In this document: in pieces, positions 11,140-23,224 of the stretch | Layout: the number at the start of each line of letters is the position of its first letter | Numbering within the stretch: the stretch's first letter is position 1 | NCBI GenBank assembly: GCA_030765065.1 | Contig: CM060978.1 | Span: 53,162,421-53,226,420 of the forward strand | Reading direction: 5' to 3' | DNA length: 64,000 bases | From: Deroplatys truncata | Lineage: Eukaryota; Arthropoda; Insecta; Mantodea; Mantidae | Made by a program: the position numbers and the translations under genes | The notes under the pieces: model-generated | Database searches by the model: none | What the model saw: only the letters and a program-made list of their open reading frames with translations | What the model was told of the DNA's origin: nothing

Positions 11140-12144
11140 TGAAGTAGGTCGGTTTTACTGTTGAACTTTACGTTGTTTATTTATTTAGCTACACGTATGG
11201 GTGTCAATTTGAGAAAGTGTTTTGTTACTAGGAGTTTACACCACGCTTTGGGCGTTAATTTGAAGTAGAGTTACTGTTGTTACGTAATATGCTGTTATGT
11301 ATGTAAAGCCGATTTTTAAGATGTATTTTTGTTGTTACGCTCCAAGTTTAAAAAAATTTACTTTGTTATTAAGCTGGTTCTATAGATATTATTTATGTTT
11401 GTTTTTGCCTCGGCTGCGTCAGTATTACTTTAGAGACACGTTTCTCTTAATCAGGGCGTGGTGCGACAAGAATGTAGGTTTACACAGATTTTAAGTTTAA
11501 ATTCACTTCTTTTTATTAATCCTTGACACAAATTAAATAGCACTACACCGATATCAAGAGCTGTGGGATTCTTTATTTAATACTTGCACTTTTTCATCGC
11601 GTATACTTATTTTACATCTCACACGAATAAGTAATATTTCTCTAGAAAACACATCTTCCATCCGGTCACTATCAAGGTCAGCGAGCAACTGAACATATTT
11701 CAACCGTCCAAACCCGCAAACCTTGATATTTCAAGTCTCTGATTGGTTAATCCTAGTCCACTAGAATACCTGCATTTTACTAAAGCTTTTTCTAGCTGTT
11801 GATTGGCTATTTTGAAACTGTCACAAAATTTACATTATCGTTGCTCTAATCATGACTAGTAGCATTTAAACTCTCAAACTCATTGTTACCTCAAGGTTAC
11901 CTCATTGTTACCTCATTGCTAACAACGTTAAACTTATTATTCTCACAGCTCTTACATTATTAGATTACGTAATGCATTCACAAAACATTGTTAAACATGT
12001 TTGCAATAATATAAGCATATGCAATCACTGTTACATACATTTTTATAAATTATTACATACATATTGCTTCAAGGCGAGCTGTTATTGAATTTACATATTA
12101 TATAATTTAAATGAAATTATTCAAGTGTTAAAAATACTGCTTCA
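11140..12144. mobile_element. Solo LTR, family B variant (copy 3)
   Basis: This 1005-bp block runs from TGAAGTAGG to ACTGCTTCA, flanked by a perfect AAGT duplication (11136-11139 and 12145-12148). It belongs to a longer subfamily with 44623-45558. Its left part carries two or three degenerate copies of a 'cacgtatggg...caatttga' unit, like the PBS-like repeats in the young LTR element. Confidence 0.9.
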
Positions 12145-12187
12145 AAGTTTGGAAATGTTTCTGAAAATGTTACCTTTTTCTTAATAA

Positions 12188-12450
12188 ACAATCTGATGTG
12201 TTTCATTCACAAGACTTTCTTTACTCGCTATCGTCTGTTTTTATATAGCTTCTGCGAACTATCGATACGAAAGCCTATTTTTCTATCTACTTCATATTAA
12301 TCGAGATAAACCATTTCAGAAATACTTTTATTGCATATTTCGTAGCAGCTACAAGAGGGATAGAGGAAACGGAATCTACAGTCAGATGTTTAAAAGCAAG
12401 TGACCACTTGTCACGGCCGAGAATAATTTAACAGATTCACTACTTTCTAT
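12188..12450 (+). repeat. Rep-A' fragment
   Basis: It begins 'aatctgatgtgtttcattc' followed by 'gactttctttactcg', the diverged head of the repeat. It is cut by the adjoining mariner. Confidence 0.55.
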
Positions 12451-12453
12451 ATG

Positions 12454-13761
12454 CGAGGGTAGTCCCAGAAGTACATGAGTTGACGTATATATAGCGGTTG
12501 TTGTTCCAAACAAATGACTATGTTAGAAAGTACCAACCTTATAAAGCTTAAGTTTGAAATTTGACGATACTACGTTGTTTAGTAATTGTTCGGGCAGGCA
12601 TTAATAATGAACTCTCTCAGCGAATTTGTAAACATGGATAAAACTGGCCATCGTTATGTGATACAATACTTTCATTTGAAAGGTCTTAGTCCAACTAATA
12701 TTAAAGCTAGATTCTACTCTGGGGGAGTCTGCCCCTTTGCTTACAACAGTAAAATATTGGGTGGCAGAGTTTAAACCAGGCCGTACGAGCTGCCAAGACG
12801 AACATCGCAGTGGTCGACCAAATGAGGTGACCACGCCAGAAACTGTGAAGAAAATCCACAAAATGGTATTGGATGACCGTTGACTGAAAGTGTGCGAGCT
12901 AGCAGACATCCTAGGCATTTTAAACAGTGTTATACATCGCATACTGACTGAAAATGTAGACATGAGAAAGCTGTGCGCAAGATGGGTGCCGCGTTTACTC
13001 ACAATGGAACTAAAGCAGCGTCATGAGGATGTTTCAGTCGAGTGTTTGGCGATGTTTCGCTGCAATAAAGCAGAGTTTTTGCGTCGGTTCATAACCATGG
13101 GTGAAACATGGTTTCATCACTTCACACCTGAGACGAAGGAACTGTCAAAACGGTGGATTGAAAGGGAAGAATCGGCTCCAAAGAAGGCGAAGGCAGTTCC
13201 ATCTGCAGGCAAGGTCATGGCGTCAGTTTTTGGGGATGCGCGTGGTATAATTTTCATTGATTATCTTCAAAAATGAAAGCAATCAATGGCGAGTATTATG
13301 CAAACTTATTGCAGGGTTTGAATGATGAAATCAAGCAAAAAAGGTCGCATTTAGCGAAAAAGAAAGTTATGTTTTATCAAGACAATACACCAGTTCACAC
13401 ATCCAATATCGCCATCGCCAAAATCAATGAATTAAAATTAGAATTGCTTCCTCATGCACCCTATTCGCCAGACTTAGCCCCCTCTCATTTTTTTTTCTGT
13501 TTCCAAAGTTGAAGAAATGGCTTGGTGGTAAAAGATTTGCCAACAATGAAGAGGTGAAGTTTACAGTTGATGGCTATTTTGCAGAACTCGACGGTTCTCA
13601 CTATAAACAGGGTATCGAAGCTATTGAACATCGCTGGGAAAAGCGTATCGCGCTGAAAGGAGACTATGTAGAGAAATAAAGATGTTTTTTCCGAACGTTT
13701 TTGCATTTTCTTCTATAGGTCGGTACTTTTGGGACAGTCGGTACTTCTGGGACAGCCCTCG
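12454..13761 (+). mobile_element. Mariner element, both ends present, inactive
   Basis: The inverted termini match: CGAGGGTAGTCCCAGAAGTA at the left, and the complement of a CGAGGGCTGTCCCAGAAGTA end at the right. TA follows the right end; the left flank has drifted to TG. Its length of about 1.3 kb is normal for mariner. Near the right end the terminal motif is partly duplicated ('cggtacttttgggacag' then 'cggtacttctgggacag'). Confidence 0.88.
12607..13679 (+). pseudogene. Mariner transposase, broken
   Basis: The frame is split by frameshifts and stops into pieces at 12607-12774, 12890-13276 and 13273-13512, with a further C-terminal stretch to about 13679. In order one sees the N-terminal DNA-binding region, a 'WVPRLL' version of the mariner WVPHEL motif, the catalytic core, and a SPDLAP motif. 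The first catalytic Asp site reads MGETW instead of the family's MDETW, and the last reads SPDLAPSH instead of SPDLAPSD. Two of the three metal-binding aspartates are therefore replaced, while the middle one (QDNTPVHT) remains. Overall it resembles the mauritiana-like insect mariners. It cannot be an active enzyme. Confidence 0.88.
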
Positions 13762-13763
13762 TA

Positions 13764-14249
13764 CTTAAAGCCATGGCAAGCAGGGAGACAAATCATCAGT
13801 AAGGATGCAAAACTATGGATTATAACCTATAGGTGAACCGGGATCATTATGGAAAATCTAAAAGAAGTTATTTCAATTTTAACGCAGCGTAATTAAAAAA
13901 AATATCCTTTACCTTAGATTCACATTTCGTTGTTTCACAGCAGAATCAACCAAACTCCATCCTCGCAATAAGGCTGATGCTACGGGCACTTTACACTGAG
14001 CTCTTACAATTACGAAGATTACAGTCTAAGAGGTCGAGTCATTCCATACAATTTCTTTTAATATTGCTCATCCCCACCCTTACATCATACCAATACGTCA
14101 CCAAAGCAATTAGTATAATCTAGATGTTACTGGAAAAATCTAATGCCACCAGAGCTGAGTAGAGCCTTCCGGTTAGGACCACCAACCCATTTCGGGAGGG
14201 TCGACCCAAGTCAGACCTACCAAACTAAATCACCATGTGCTCGCCACAA
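13764..14249. other. Unique-looking intergenic sequence
   Basis: I see no gene, RNA or repeat family member here. A GC-richer stretch near 14155-14220 stands out slightly. Confidence 0.4.
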
Positions 14250-15686
14250 TATGCTGGCATTAAAACTCCATATTATTGCCATGATATGGCGAGAAACAAC
14301 TGAATAGCGTCTGTATTTTAGCAAATGACAACGGTGTTGAAAACTTGGAACCAATAATGATGGATATCTCGGAAATGGTTGATGCCACCAAAGTATTATT
14401 TGAAATAAATTGTGGGTTTTAAAAAGTTCTGCAATTTTTGTGTAGTAAGTTTTAGTCTTCTTTTATGGTTTACCCGTTAAACATTATAAAAATTTCCCGC
14501 CGAATAAAGAGACTTCATAGAGCATTCGCAGAAAATGTAAGATACATATTTTATTTGTCATGCAAATATCTTAAATGCATAGAATTTTAATCAAAATTAT
14601 TAAAGTCAATTTAAAAAAATAAACAATATGGAAAATTCTATAAACAGGACAGTTTAGGTTTGGGGATTCTCTTGAAAATCTTCATGCCATATTTTTGGAA
14701 GATATTGAACCTAACATTATCGGACATTTCGTTTTTTGAATTGTGTTGTTGATATATACACACGAACCTTTTGAATTAAGGGGGCCTCAAAACATGTATT
14801 TTACAAACTATGAATTTTTAATATAGAAAAATCTGATGTTACACTCACATGACTTTATCTACTCTTGAACAAACTATTTTTACAAACGCTTATTCCCCAT
14901 ATGCTTCATGTTAATCGAGATGTTAATCTTATTGCTAATTTTCTTGTAGATGCAAGGGGAATATGGTAGGCTTTAAGCGATAGTCAAATATTTTAAGAGC
15001 TGGATGCCATGTGGAGTATTCCTTACTCTTTGCATTACCAGGACAAAAAAATGAATAACGAATTCCCATTTGAGAAAAAGTATAAGTATTGGAAAATTTA
15101 TGGGAATACCAAGCAATATCTTGAAAATGGTTCACTCAACAACCAATATATATATAAATTGTGTAATTTAACGCAATCTACATTTTTTGTGTAGTAAAAT
15201 TTTGTCTATCTCTTATGGTTTAGCAGTTATCCAAAAGTCGTTCATAATGAAGAATACTTTTGGAGACATTTCCAGAACATTCAAGATATACATTTGATTT
15301 GTCATGAAAATATCTTAAACATATGATATTTTAATCATAATCGTTAGAGCTATTTTTGAGAAAATTAAAATTTTCGAAAAATGTTCCATGTAAAGTGTAA
15401 TCTGGGGTAGGGGGATTTCTTGAAAACCTTTGTGTCGCATCTCTGGAAGATACTGAATCTAAATATCAAGTTTGGTGTTTATCTTACTGTTCGTTTCTGC
15501 GTTACGCTGTTCACAGACACACACACAGACAGAACACAGACACACACGCGGACATGTTTCCAAAAATGCTTTTTTTTGGATTCAGGGGGTCTCAAAACAT
15601 ATATTTCCGGTGAAATCTCGGTATCGAATTTTTGGGTGGAATACAATACTTCCCCTACTTACTATACGTAGTAGAGAAAGTAAAAA
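14250..15686 (+). repeat. Rep-A' fragment followed by full-length Rep-A
   Basis: A forward Rep-A' piece (14250-14828) is joined to a full-length Rep-A copy (14829-15686, 858 bp). The latter is a good reference copy, from 'aatctgatgtt...gacttt' to 'gtagtagagaaagtaaaaa' with a CA-rich tract at about 15518-15550. Confidence 0.8.
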
Positions 15687-16215
15687 TAGCAAAGGATTCT
15701 GAATATGGTTAGTTTGATATGGTTGTACCTATGCAAAATATGGAAATAGACGATGGCGCAAAATTCAGAAAGCAAATATGAATGTTCATGCAGAAATTTC
15801 CATTGTTGACTTGACAACCTTCTTCATAAGAATGTGATTTCTGTTCCACCTTTAGCTGCCCAGACAGAAACTTGAAGTAAATCAAGCGTTACCGACAACA
15901 AAAAGGCAATGTCAAAAGAAACGCCAAGACAACGAAGGGCATAACGTTACAGAAGGGGCACACACTGCTCCCAAAGGAAAATCTGAGCGCAGCAAAGGAA
16001 CAAGGTATAACGAGGTGCCGTACAGAATCTCTAGAAAAAGAACAAGAAGAACAAGTCTTCTATGCATCCTAATTATAACTAAAATACATGTGGGCCTTTC
16101 TATATCTTGGATACCCGGGCTCAAACTCGGGATGTGATCAGTTGTAGAGTTTTGAACATAATCACAGAACGTAAGTATATGTTTTGAGGCCCCATGGATA
16201 AAAGAAGCGCATATA
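15687..16215. other. Unique-looking intergenic sequence
   Basis: No convincing gene. A 190-codon minus frame (15912-16484) runs through it, but its N-terminal part translates Rep-A and the rest has no recognisable domain. A short (TA)n tract lies at about 16206-16226. Confidence 0.4.
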
Positions 16216-18163
16216 TATATATATATTAATCGAGATAAACATTTGCAGAAACGATATTTCGACATACAAAGAGAATGCAAGGGCAATATAGAAATACAGT
16301 AACCTTTAAGCACATGCATATGTCTTAATAGCTGGTTGCTAGGTGCAGCACCATTCTCTTTGTCACAGATTAATACTCTTTGCATATCCAAGACAAAAAA
16401 TGAATAACGAATTCCCATTTGAGAAAAAGTATAAGTATTGAAAAATTTAAGGGAGTAACAAGCAATATCTCGAAAATGGTTCACTCAACAAAAAAATGTA
16501 TATGACATAAATTGTGTATTTTAACGCGATCTACATTTTTTGTGTCGTAAAATTTTGTCTATCTGTTATGGTTTACCAGTTATGTAAAAGTTGTTCACAA
16601 TGAAGAATACTTTTGGACACATTCCCAGAAAATTCGAGATATACATTTTATTTTTCATGAAAATATTTTAAACATATGATATTTTAATCAAAATCGTTAG
16701 AGCCATTTTAGAGAAAATTAAAATTTTCGAAAAATGCTCCAAGTAAAGGGTAATCTGGGGTGGGGGGATATTCTTTAAAACCTTCGTGTCGCATCCGTGG
16801 AAGATACTAAGTTTGGTGTTTATCCGACTGTAATTTGTACAAGAGTAGAGAAAGTCAAGTGAGTGCAACACATCAGACTTTTTAGTCATGCTGTTCACAA
16901 AAACACATAGGTCCTTTTTCTAAAAATGCTCTATTTTCAATTCAGGGGGCTTCCAAACGTGTATTTTCTGTGATATCTCGGTATGGAATTACTAGAATAC
17001 AGTACCTTCTCCTCCGACTATGTACGTGGGAGAGAATGTAAAAGTGTGCGTTCGTGGGTGCAACAGATCAAATAAGGCCGAATGTCGTGTGAAAACGAAC
17101 AGACACATCCTCGCCCCCGCACCAGCCGGTGAAACATCATGGCAAGCGTCATCTTTTTCAGCACTACTGCATACTCGAAACTTCTTCCACACTTAATCGA
17201 AGATCCTCCAAAGCATATTTTTACTTTCTCTACTACATATGGTAAATAGGGGAAGTATTGTATTCCACCCAAAAATTCGTTACCGAGATTTCACCGGAAA
17301 TACATGTTACCCTGAATATAAAAAAAAGCATTTTTGGAAACATGTCTGTGTGTGTGTCTGTGAACAGCATAACTCAGAAACGAACAGTCGGATAAACACC
17401 AAACTTGGTATTTAGGTTCAGTATGTTCCAGAGATGCGACACGAAGGTTTTCAAGAAAATCCCCGCACACTTTATATGGAAAATTTTTCGAAATTTTTAA
17501 TTTTCTCAAAAATGGCTCTTACGATTTTGAATAAAATATCATATGTTTAAGATATTTTCATGACAAATAAAATGTATATCTCGAATTTTCTGGGAATGTC
17601 TCCACAAGTATTCTTCATTCTGAACGACTTTTGCATAACTGGCAAACCATAAGAGATAGACAAAATTTTACTACACAAAAAAATGTAGATCGCTTTAAAA
17701 TACACAATTTATGTCATGCCATTTTTTGTTGAGTGAACCATTTTCGAGATATTGCTTGTTATTCCCTTAAATTTTTCAATACTTATATTCTCAAATGGGA
17801 ATTCGTTATTCATTTTTTTGTCTTGGATATGCAAAGAGTATTAATCTGTGGCAAAGAGTATGGTGCTGCACCTAGCAACCAGCTATTAAGAGATATGTCT
17901 ATGCTTAAAGGTTACTGAATTTCTATATTGCCCTTGCAAATACAAAACAAGGAGGACATAGTACGCCTTAAGCGATTTAAGCGATAGTCATGTATTTTTA
18001 TAACTGGTCGTAATGTGTAAAATGTAATTTTCTTTGCAAGTCAAAAGATCGTTTCAGCAAATGTTTATCTCGATTAATGTGAAATAGATGGAGCGTAAGA
18101 GTTTGTAAAAATATTTTGTACAAGAGTAGGGAAAGTCATGTGAGTGTAACACATCAGATTTTT
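16216..18163. repeat. Rep-A copies, converging (16216-17043 plus; 17219-18163 minus)
   Basis: Both are of a Rep-A subtype carrying 'ggtgctgcacctagcaacca' in place of the usual mid-segment. The first contains a misplaced copy of the head sequence (16830-16885). The second ends 'catcagattttt'. A less repetitive 175-bp gap lies between them. Confidence 0.7.
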
Positions 18164-18364
18164 CTACTCGCGATACCATGACATAGTCGAAATTCAGTTG
18201 ATCCTCGCGATTGCATGGAAAGAGTATGTAATTTTAAGGCTAACACATGGCATCCACTTCTTAAAGATTTGACTATCGCTGTTCCATTTGTTTCTATAAC
18301 GAAATGTGTAGTAGCTGTTTCTACATAGGTTTATGTCGATTATAATAAGGTATATAGAACAAAA

Positions 18365-18635
18365 TTTGATATGTTATACTCACATGACTTTCTCTACTCT
18401 TGTACAAACTATTTTTACAAACGCTTATTCTCCATATGCTTCATGTTAATCGAGATGTTAATCTTATTTCTAATTTTCTTGAGGTGTAAGGGGAATATGG
18501 TAGTATTTAAGCGATAGTCAAATATTTTAAGAGCTGGTTGCTATGTGGAGCATTCCATTCTCTATGTATGTCCAGGACATAAAAAAATAAATTACGAATT
18601 CCCATTTGAGAAAAAGTATTGGTAAATTTAAGGGT
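18365..18635 (+). repeat. Rep-A 5' fragment
   Basis: It starts 'tttgatatgttatactcac' and stops before the midpoint of the repeat, shortly before the Tc1-like element. Confidence 0.65.
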
Positions 18636-18722
18636 CTAACTTAACTTACGAAATCTGTGCACTAATGCGCTAGGGTATACGTGCCTTTAGTACGAGTAGA
18701 GCTGTGTTTTACTCTAGAGATA

Positions 18723-19963
18723 CACTACGTGACCAAAAGTATCCGGACACCAGGCTGAAAATCACGTACAAGTTTGAGGCGCCCTCCATCGGTAATTCTG
18801 GAAATCAATATGGTCTTGGCCCACATTTAGCCTTGATGACAGCGTTCACTCTCGCAGGCATACTTTCAATCAGGTGCTGGAAGGTTTCTTGGGGAATGGC
18901 AGCCCATTCTTCACGGATTGTGGAACTGAGGAGAGGTATCGATGTAGGTCGGCGAGGCCTGGCACGAAGTCTGCGTTCCAAAACATCCCAAATGTGTTCT
19001 ATAGGATTCAAGTCAGGACTCTGTGCAGGCCAGTCCATTACGGAGATGTTATTGTCGTGTAACCACTCCGCCACAGCCCGTGCAGTATGAACAGGTGCTC
19101 GATCGTGTTGAAAGATGCAATCGCCATCCCCGAATTCCTCTTCAACATGGGAGGCAAGAAGGTGCTTAAAATATCAATGTAGGTCTGCGCTGTGATCGTG
19201 CCACGCAAAACAACAAGGGGTGCAAGTCCCCTCCGAAAAAACACGACCACACCATAACACCACCGCCTCCCAATTTTACTGTTGGCACTACACACGCTGG
19301 CAGATGACGTTCACCGGGCATTCGCCATACACACACCCTGCCATCGGATCGCCACATTGTGTACCGTGATTCGTCACTCCTCACAACGTTTTACCACTGT
19401 TCAATCGTGTAATGTTGACGCTCCTTACACCAAGCTAGGCGTCGTTTGTCACTTTCCTGCGTAATGTGTGGCTTATGACCAGCCGCTCGACCATGGAATC
19501 CAAGGTTTCTCACCTCACGCCTGTCATAGTACTTGGAGTGGATCCTGATGCAGTTTGGAATTCCTGTGTGATGGTCTGGATAGATGTCTGCCTATTACTC
19601 TTTACGACCCGCTTCAAATGTCGGCGGTCTCTGTCAGCCAACAGACGAGGTCGGCCTGTACGCTTTTGAGCTGTACATGTCCCTTCACGTTTCCACTTCA
19701 CTATCAGATCAGAAACAGTGGACCTAGGGATGTTTAGGAGTGTGGAAATCTCGCGTACAGACTTCTGACATAAGTAACACCCAATCACCTGACCACGTTC
19801 GAAGTCCGTGAGTTCCACGGAGCGTCCCATTCTGCTGTTTCACGATGTCTAATGACTACTGATGTCGCGGATAATGAGTACCAGGCAGTAGGTGGCAGCA
19901 CAATGCACCTAAGATGAAAAAGTATGTTTGTGGAAGTGTCCGGATACTTTTGATCACATAGTG
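18723..19963 (-). mobile_element. Tc1-like element with both ends
   Basis: The termini match over 28 bp with two differences: CACTACGTGACCAAAAGTAT at the left and, on the complement, CACTATGTGATCAAAAGTAT at the right, with TA on both outer sides (18721-18722 and 19964-19965). Its length of 1241 bp is normal for Tc1. Confidence 0.93.
18805..19830 (-). pseudogene. Tc1-like transposase, frameshifted
   Basis: The minus-strand pieces, in order, are: 19830-19510, with the two N-terminal helix-turn-helix DNA-binding units ('LTDFERGQVIG', 'VREISTLLNIPRSTV') and a GRPRLL linker; 19384-19166 and 19295-19038, with the first catalytic Asp in 'SDESRYTMW' and a 'VMVWSCFFG' strand; and 19074-18805, with 'SPDLNPIEHIWD' containing the terminal catalytic Glu. 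The second Asp is in 'FQHDRAPVH' near 19095. All three DDE residues survive, but frame changes between pieces disable the gene. It is a Tc1 family member with the DD34E signature. Confidence 0.9.
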
Positions 19964-20057
19964 TATTTTGAATTATTGTGCGTAAAAGTAATGCATGTGG
20001 TGTACTGGTTGAAGGGTTGCTCATGTTGTACTGGTTGCTTTCTTACTTTATCCACAT

Positions 20058-21672
20058 CCTAGGTATAGTACGAAGAGGTGGTATTGTATTCCACACATAA
20101 ATTACATATCGATATTTCCTCGGAAATACATATTTTGAGGGGCCATAAGCCATTCGAAAATCATTCCTAGAAAAATGGTTGGTGTACTTGTGTCTGTGAA
20201 CAGCATAACTCAAAAATAATAAGTCGGATGAATACTAAACTTTATTTTTAAGTTCAGTATCTTCCAAAAGAGTGACACAAAGATTTTCAAGAGAATTCTC
20301 CACCCCAAATTACCCTTTACATAAAATTTAAATTTATTTTTCATTTTCTTAAAAATGATAACGTGTTTGATTAAAATACCAAATTATTTTCTCTACTACG
20401 TATAGTAAGTACGAGTGGAGTGGAGTGACGACGAGGGGACGCGGTGCCGATCCAGAGAGGATATTGTACCTAAGCCCCACGACGAGGCGTCCCGGGGAGG
20501 AAGGATTAGGCGAGAACAGACTTTGGGTGGCCGCATCTAACAGCGACGTTACAGCAGTGACAGTGTCCCTAAGTTTCCAGATAGAGACACCCCGGCAGAC
20601 CAGGAACCCCATCCCAAATGGAGAGGGTCAAATTCCTCACAAGGGGATTCGGAAATCCCGGCAGCCAGCCGAAAGACGGAGAGAGTCATCTGTCACGCTG
20701 CACCGAAACACCATCGCCGACATTTGCGACCCTGAAAGAGACCAATGGAGGCAAATATGAATGAAATAAAGAATGGAACGAAATGGAAGGACAGAAAATT
20801 CTAGGGGTCAGAGTGGGCGGTCGCTGGGATCGATCCCGGGACGTCCCGATTGCTGGCAACAGATGTAACTGCCTGAGCCATCCTGCTCGGTATAGTAAGT
20901 AGGGGAAGTATTGTATTCCACCCAAAAATTCTATACCGAGTTTTCACCGGAAATACATGTTTGAGACCCCCTGAATAAAAAAAAAACATTTTTGGAAACA
21001 TGTCCGTGTGTGTGTCTGTCTGTGAACAGCATAACTCAGAAACGAACAGTCGGATAAAAACCAAGCTTGGTATTTAGGATCAGTATCTTCCAGAGATGCG
21101 ACACAAAGGTTTTTTAAGAAAATCCTCCCACCCCAGATTACCCTTTACATGGCAAATGTTTCGAAAATTTTAATTTTCTCAAAAATGGCTCTAACGATTT
21201 TGATTAAAACATCATATATTTAAGATACTTTCATGACCAATCAAATGTATATCTTGAATTTTCTGGGAATGTCTTCAAACGTGTTCTTCATTGTGAACGA
21301 CTTTTGGATAACTGGTAAAGCATAAGAGATCGACAAAATTTTACTACACAAAAAATGTATATCGCGTTAAACTACACAATTTATGTCGTATACATTTTTT
21401 GTTGTTGAGTGAACCATTTTCGAGATATTACTTGTTATTCCCTTAAATTTTCCAATACTTATACTTTTTCTCAAATGGGAATCCGTTATTCATATTTTTT
21501 ATGTCCTGAACATGCAAAGAGAATGAAATGCGCCACATAGCAACCAGCGCTTATAAGATATGACCATCGCATCTCTATTAATATGAAGCATATGGAGAAT
21601 AAGCGTTTGTAAAAATAGTTTGTACAAGAGTACAGAAAGTCATGTGAATGTAACACATCAGATTTTTTATAT
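20058..21672 (-). repeat. Rep-A' and Rep-A copies with a SINE inserted
   Basis: A reverse Rep-A' piece (20058-20387) abuts a reverse Rep-A copy (20388-21672). The latter is interrupted by a SINE at 20412-20889 with the exact 12-bp duplication GTATAGTAAGTA (20400-20411 and 20890-20901). Confidence 0.8.
20412..20889 (-). mobile_element. tRNA-derived SINE (family S2) with perfect target duplication
   Basis: Read on the minus strand, it opens with a tRNA-like head ('ggctcaggcagttac', then a B-box-like 'gggatcgatccc'). It continues with the body shared with the copies at 25289-25861 and 41543-41999 ('ttggtctctttcaggg', 'cttcctccccgggacgcc', 'ggcttaggt'). Flanking GTATAGTAAGTA is identical on both sides. 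It is non-coding and depends on LINE enzymes. Confidence 0.85.
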
Positions 21673-21763
21673 AGGTTCTCTAAACTATTCCTATGAAAGC
21701 TTGTTTTTTTTCTATCTACTTCATGTTAATTGTGATAAACGCTGGCGGAAATAGTTTCATTAC

Positions 21764-22447
21764 TAGGGCTGCGACATCGGAGTCGCTACGTGGAGCAAAG
21801 CGTATAGAATAGGAAGGTATGGTTGTAGCGATAAGGGCTGACATTAACTCCGTGCGGTACAAGAATAATTATACATGTTTAATGTGTCTGCAGACATGTC
21901 TGCAGTATTATTTATAACATATACAACTGACGTATATAATTGAAATGTTCTTACTAAACCATTAATGCAACACGCTACGTCACAACGTGCACATGGATAA
22001 GATTCTATGTCAATTTATTGCAATGAATTACAACCTGCAACTTTGTATCCCGTAGTTTATATAACGGAATATTGGCAGAAATAAATGCCGCGCACAGTTC
22101 TTCATTAAACGTTTGGTTTGACGGAGGTGATTGCTGTAGTAATTTATCCTCACATTTTTCAATACAACGCTTGTATGTTTCTGTGTTGACATGTCTTCCC
22201 ACATTACTAGCACTATTATGCAATTGTGCTGTTGCATGATTTGTAATAAATGTTTTCATTAATAATACAGAAAACATTATCCATACCCTAATATATAGTT
22301 TTGCAACGTTGTGGACTTTCGTACCCTTCCTCTGTCATTTTGTCTACGTAAAGACTGTGCGGCGATACACTTGATTCAACTGTACAGGTAACCCTCTCGT
22401 TGTAAACAGTCGACTACAAACGTAACGACTCCGATGTCGCAGCCCTA
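21764..22447. mobile_element. Short hAT element, perfect ends and 8-bp duplication
   Basis: The 684-bp element is bounded by perfect 22-bp inverted termini beginning TAGGGCTGCGAC and flanked by the exact 8-bp duplication TTCATTAC (21756-21763 and 22448-22455). Eight-base duplications and near-CAGGG ends are diagnostic of hAT. It is too short for a full transposase and so is non-autonomous. Confidence 0.95.
22005..22277 (-). CDS. CGGBP1/hAT-like fragment inside the hAT element
   Basis: This 90-codon minus frame has 'FNEELCAAFISANIPLYKL' at residues about 57-75. It strongly recalls the segment of CGGBP1-like and hAT-transposase N-terminal proteins in which '[DN]FN..LC.A...A[ND]IP..KL' follows a zinc-finger region. 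The residues before it ('LLQQSPPSNQT') fit the same family's linker. It lacks the preceding BED-type finger and any RNase-H-like catalytic core, so it is a fragment. It could be a remnant of the parent transposase retained by internal deletion, or a short DNA-binding product. Family recognition is from memory of the motif. Confidence 0.6.
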   Translation of the reverse strand: MFSVLLMKTFITNHATAQLHNSASNVGRHVNTETYKRCIEKCEDKLLQQSPPSNQTFNEELCAAFISANIPLYKLRDTKLQVVIHCNKLT

Positions 22448-23224
22448 TTCATTACACGTTTCGTTGTAGATACAAGGGGAATAGTTGAAGGGGGCTTTAA
22501 AATTCGATACTTTCCTTAACATCGCGAGAGATACATGAGTAGCGACAGGGCTTTAAAAAGCATTGAACAACTGACTAACAAGTATTAACGGATATCTCGG
22601 AAATGGCTGATACCAGAAAAAACGATTAATCGAAACAAATTGTGTTTTAAAGCGATCCAAATTTTTTGAGTAGTACTTTCGTGTCTATAAATGAATGTTT
22701 ACCAGTTATACAAAATTATACAAAATTATTTCCTGATAAAGAGAACTTCTGGTAGTTGTTACCAGAAAATTCAAGATATAAAATTTAATTGTAATGTATA
22801 TAACTTAAACATCTGGTATTTTAATCAAAATGGTTAGAGCTATTATTCAGAAGCTACAATATTTTGAAAAAGTGTTTCAAGTAAGGGTAGCTTGAGTTGG
22901 GAAATTTTCTTGAAAATCTTTCTTTTGCATTCTTGAAAGACACTGATCCTAAATAGAAAGTTTGGTATTCATTGAAGATTTTTGAGTTAAACCGTCTCTC
23001 TCACATACACATCGACCTTTTTCTAAAATGCTTCTTCTTTTGGTTTAAGGGGCCTCAAATCTTGCATTTCCGCTAATATATCGATACCAAGTTTTGTGTG
23101 GAATGCATTACCTTCTCTTCCTACTAGATACTGGTAGAGCAAGTATTTTCTTAAGAATAGTTCGTTGAAGCAATATAAAAATAAACGATAGTAGGCAGGG
23201 AAATTAATGTAAATGTGACGCATC

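Larger units (their letters stand above)
21673..23190 (+). repeat. Rep-A' copy with a hAT element inserted
   Basis: A forward Rep-A' copy is interrupted at 21764-22447 by the hAT element. Either side of it, 'ttcattac' continues into 'acgtttcgttgtag' as in other copies. Confidence 0.65.

Noticed and set aside
12601-13002. 133-codon minus frame
   Set aside because: It is the antisense shadow of the mariner transposase on the plus strand.
15912-16484. 190-codon minus frame as a host gene
   Set aside because: Its N-terminal part is Rep-A sequence and the rest has no domain or splice support.
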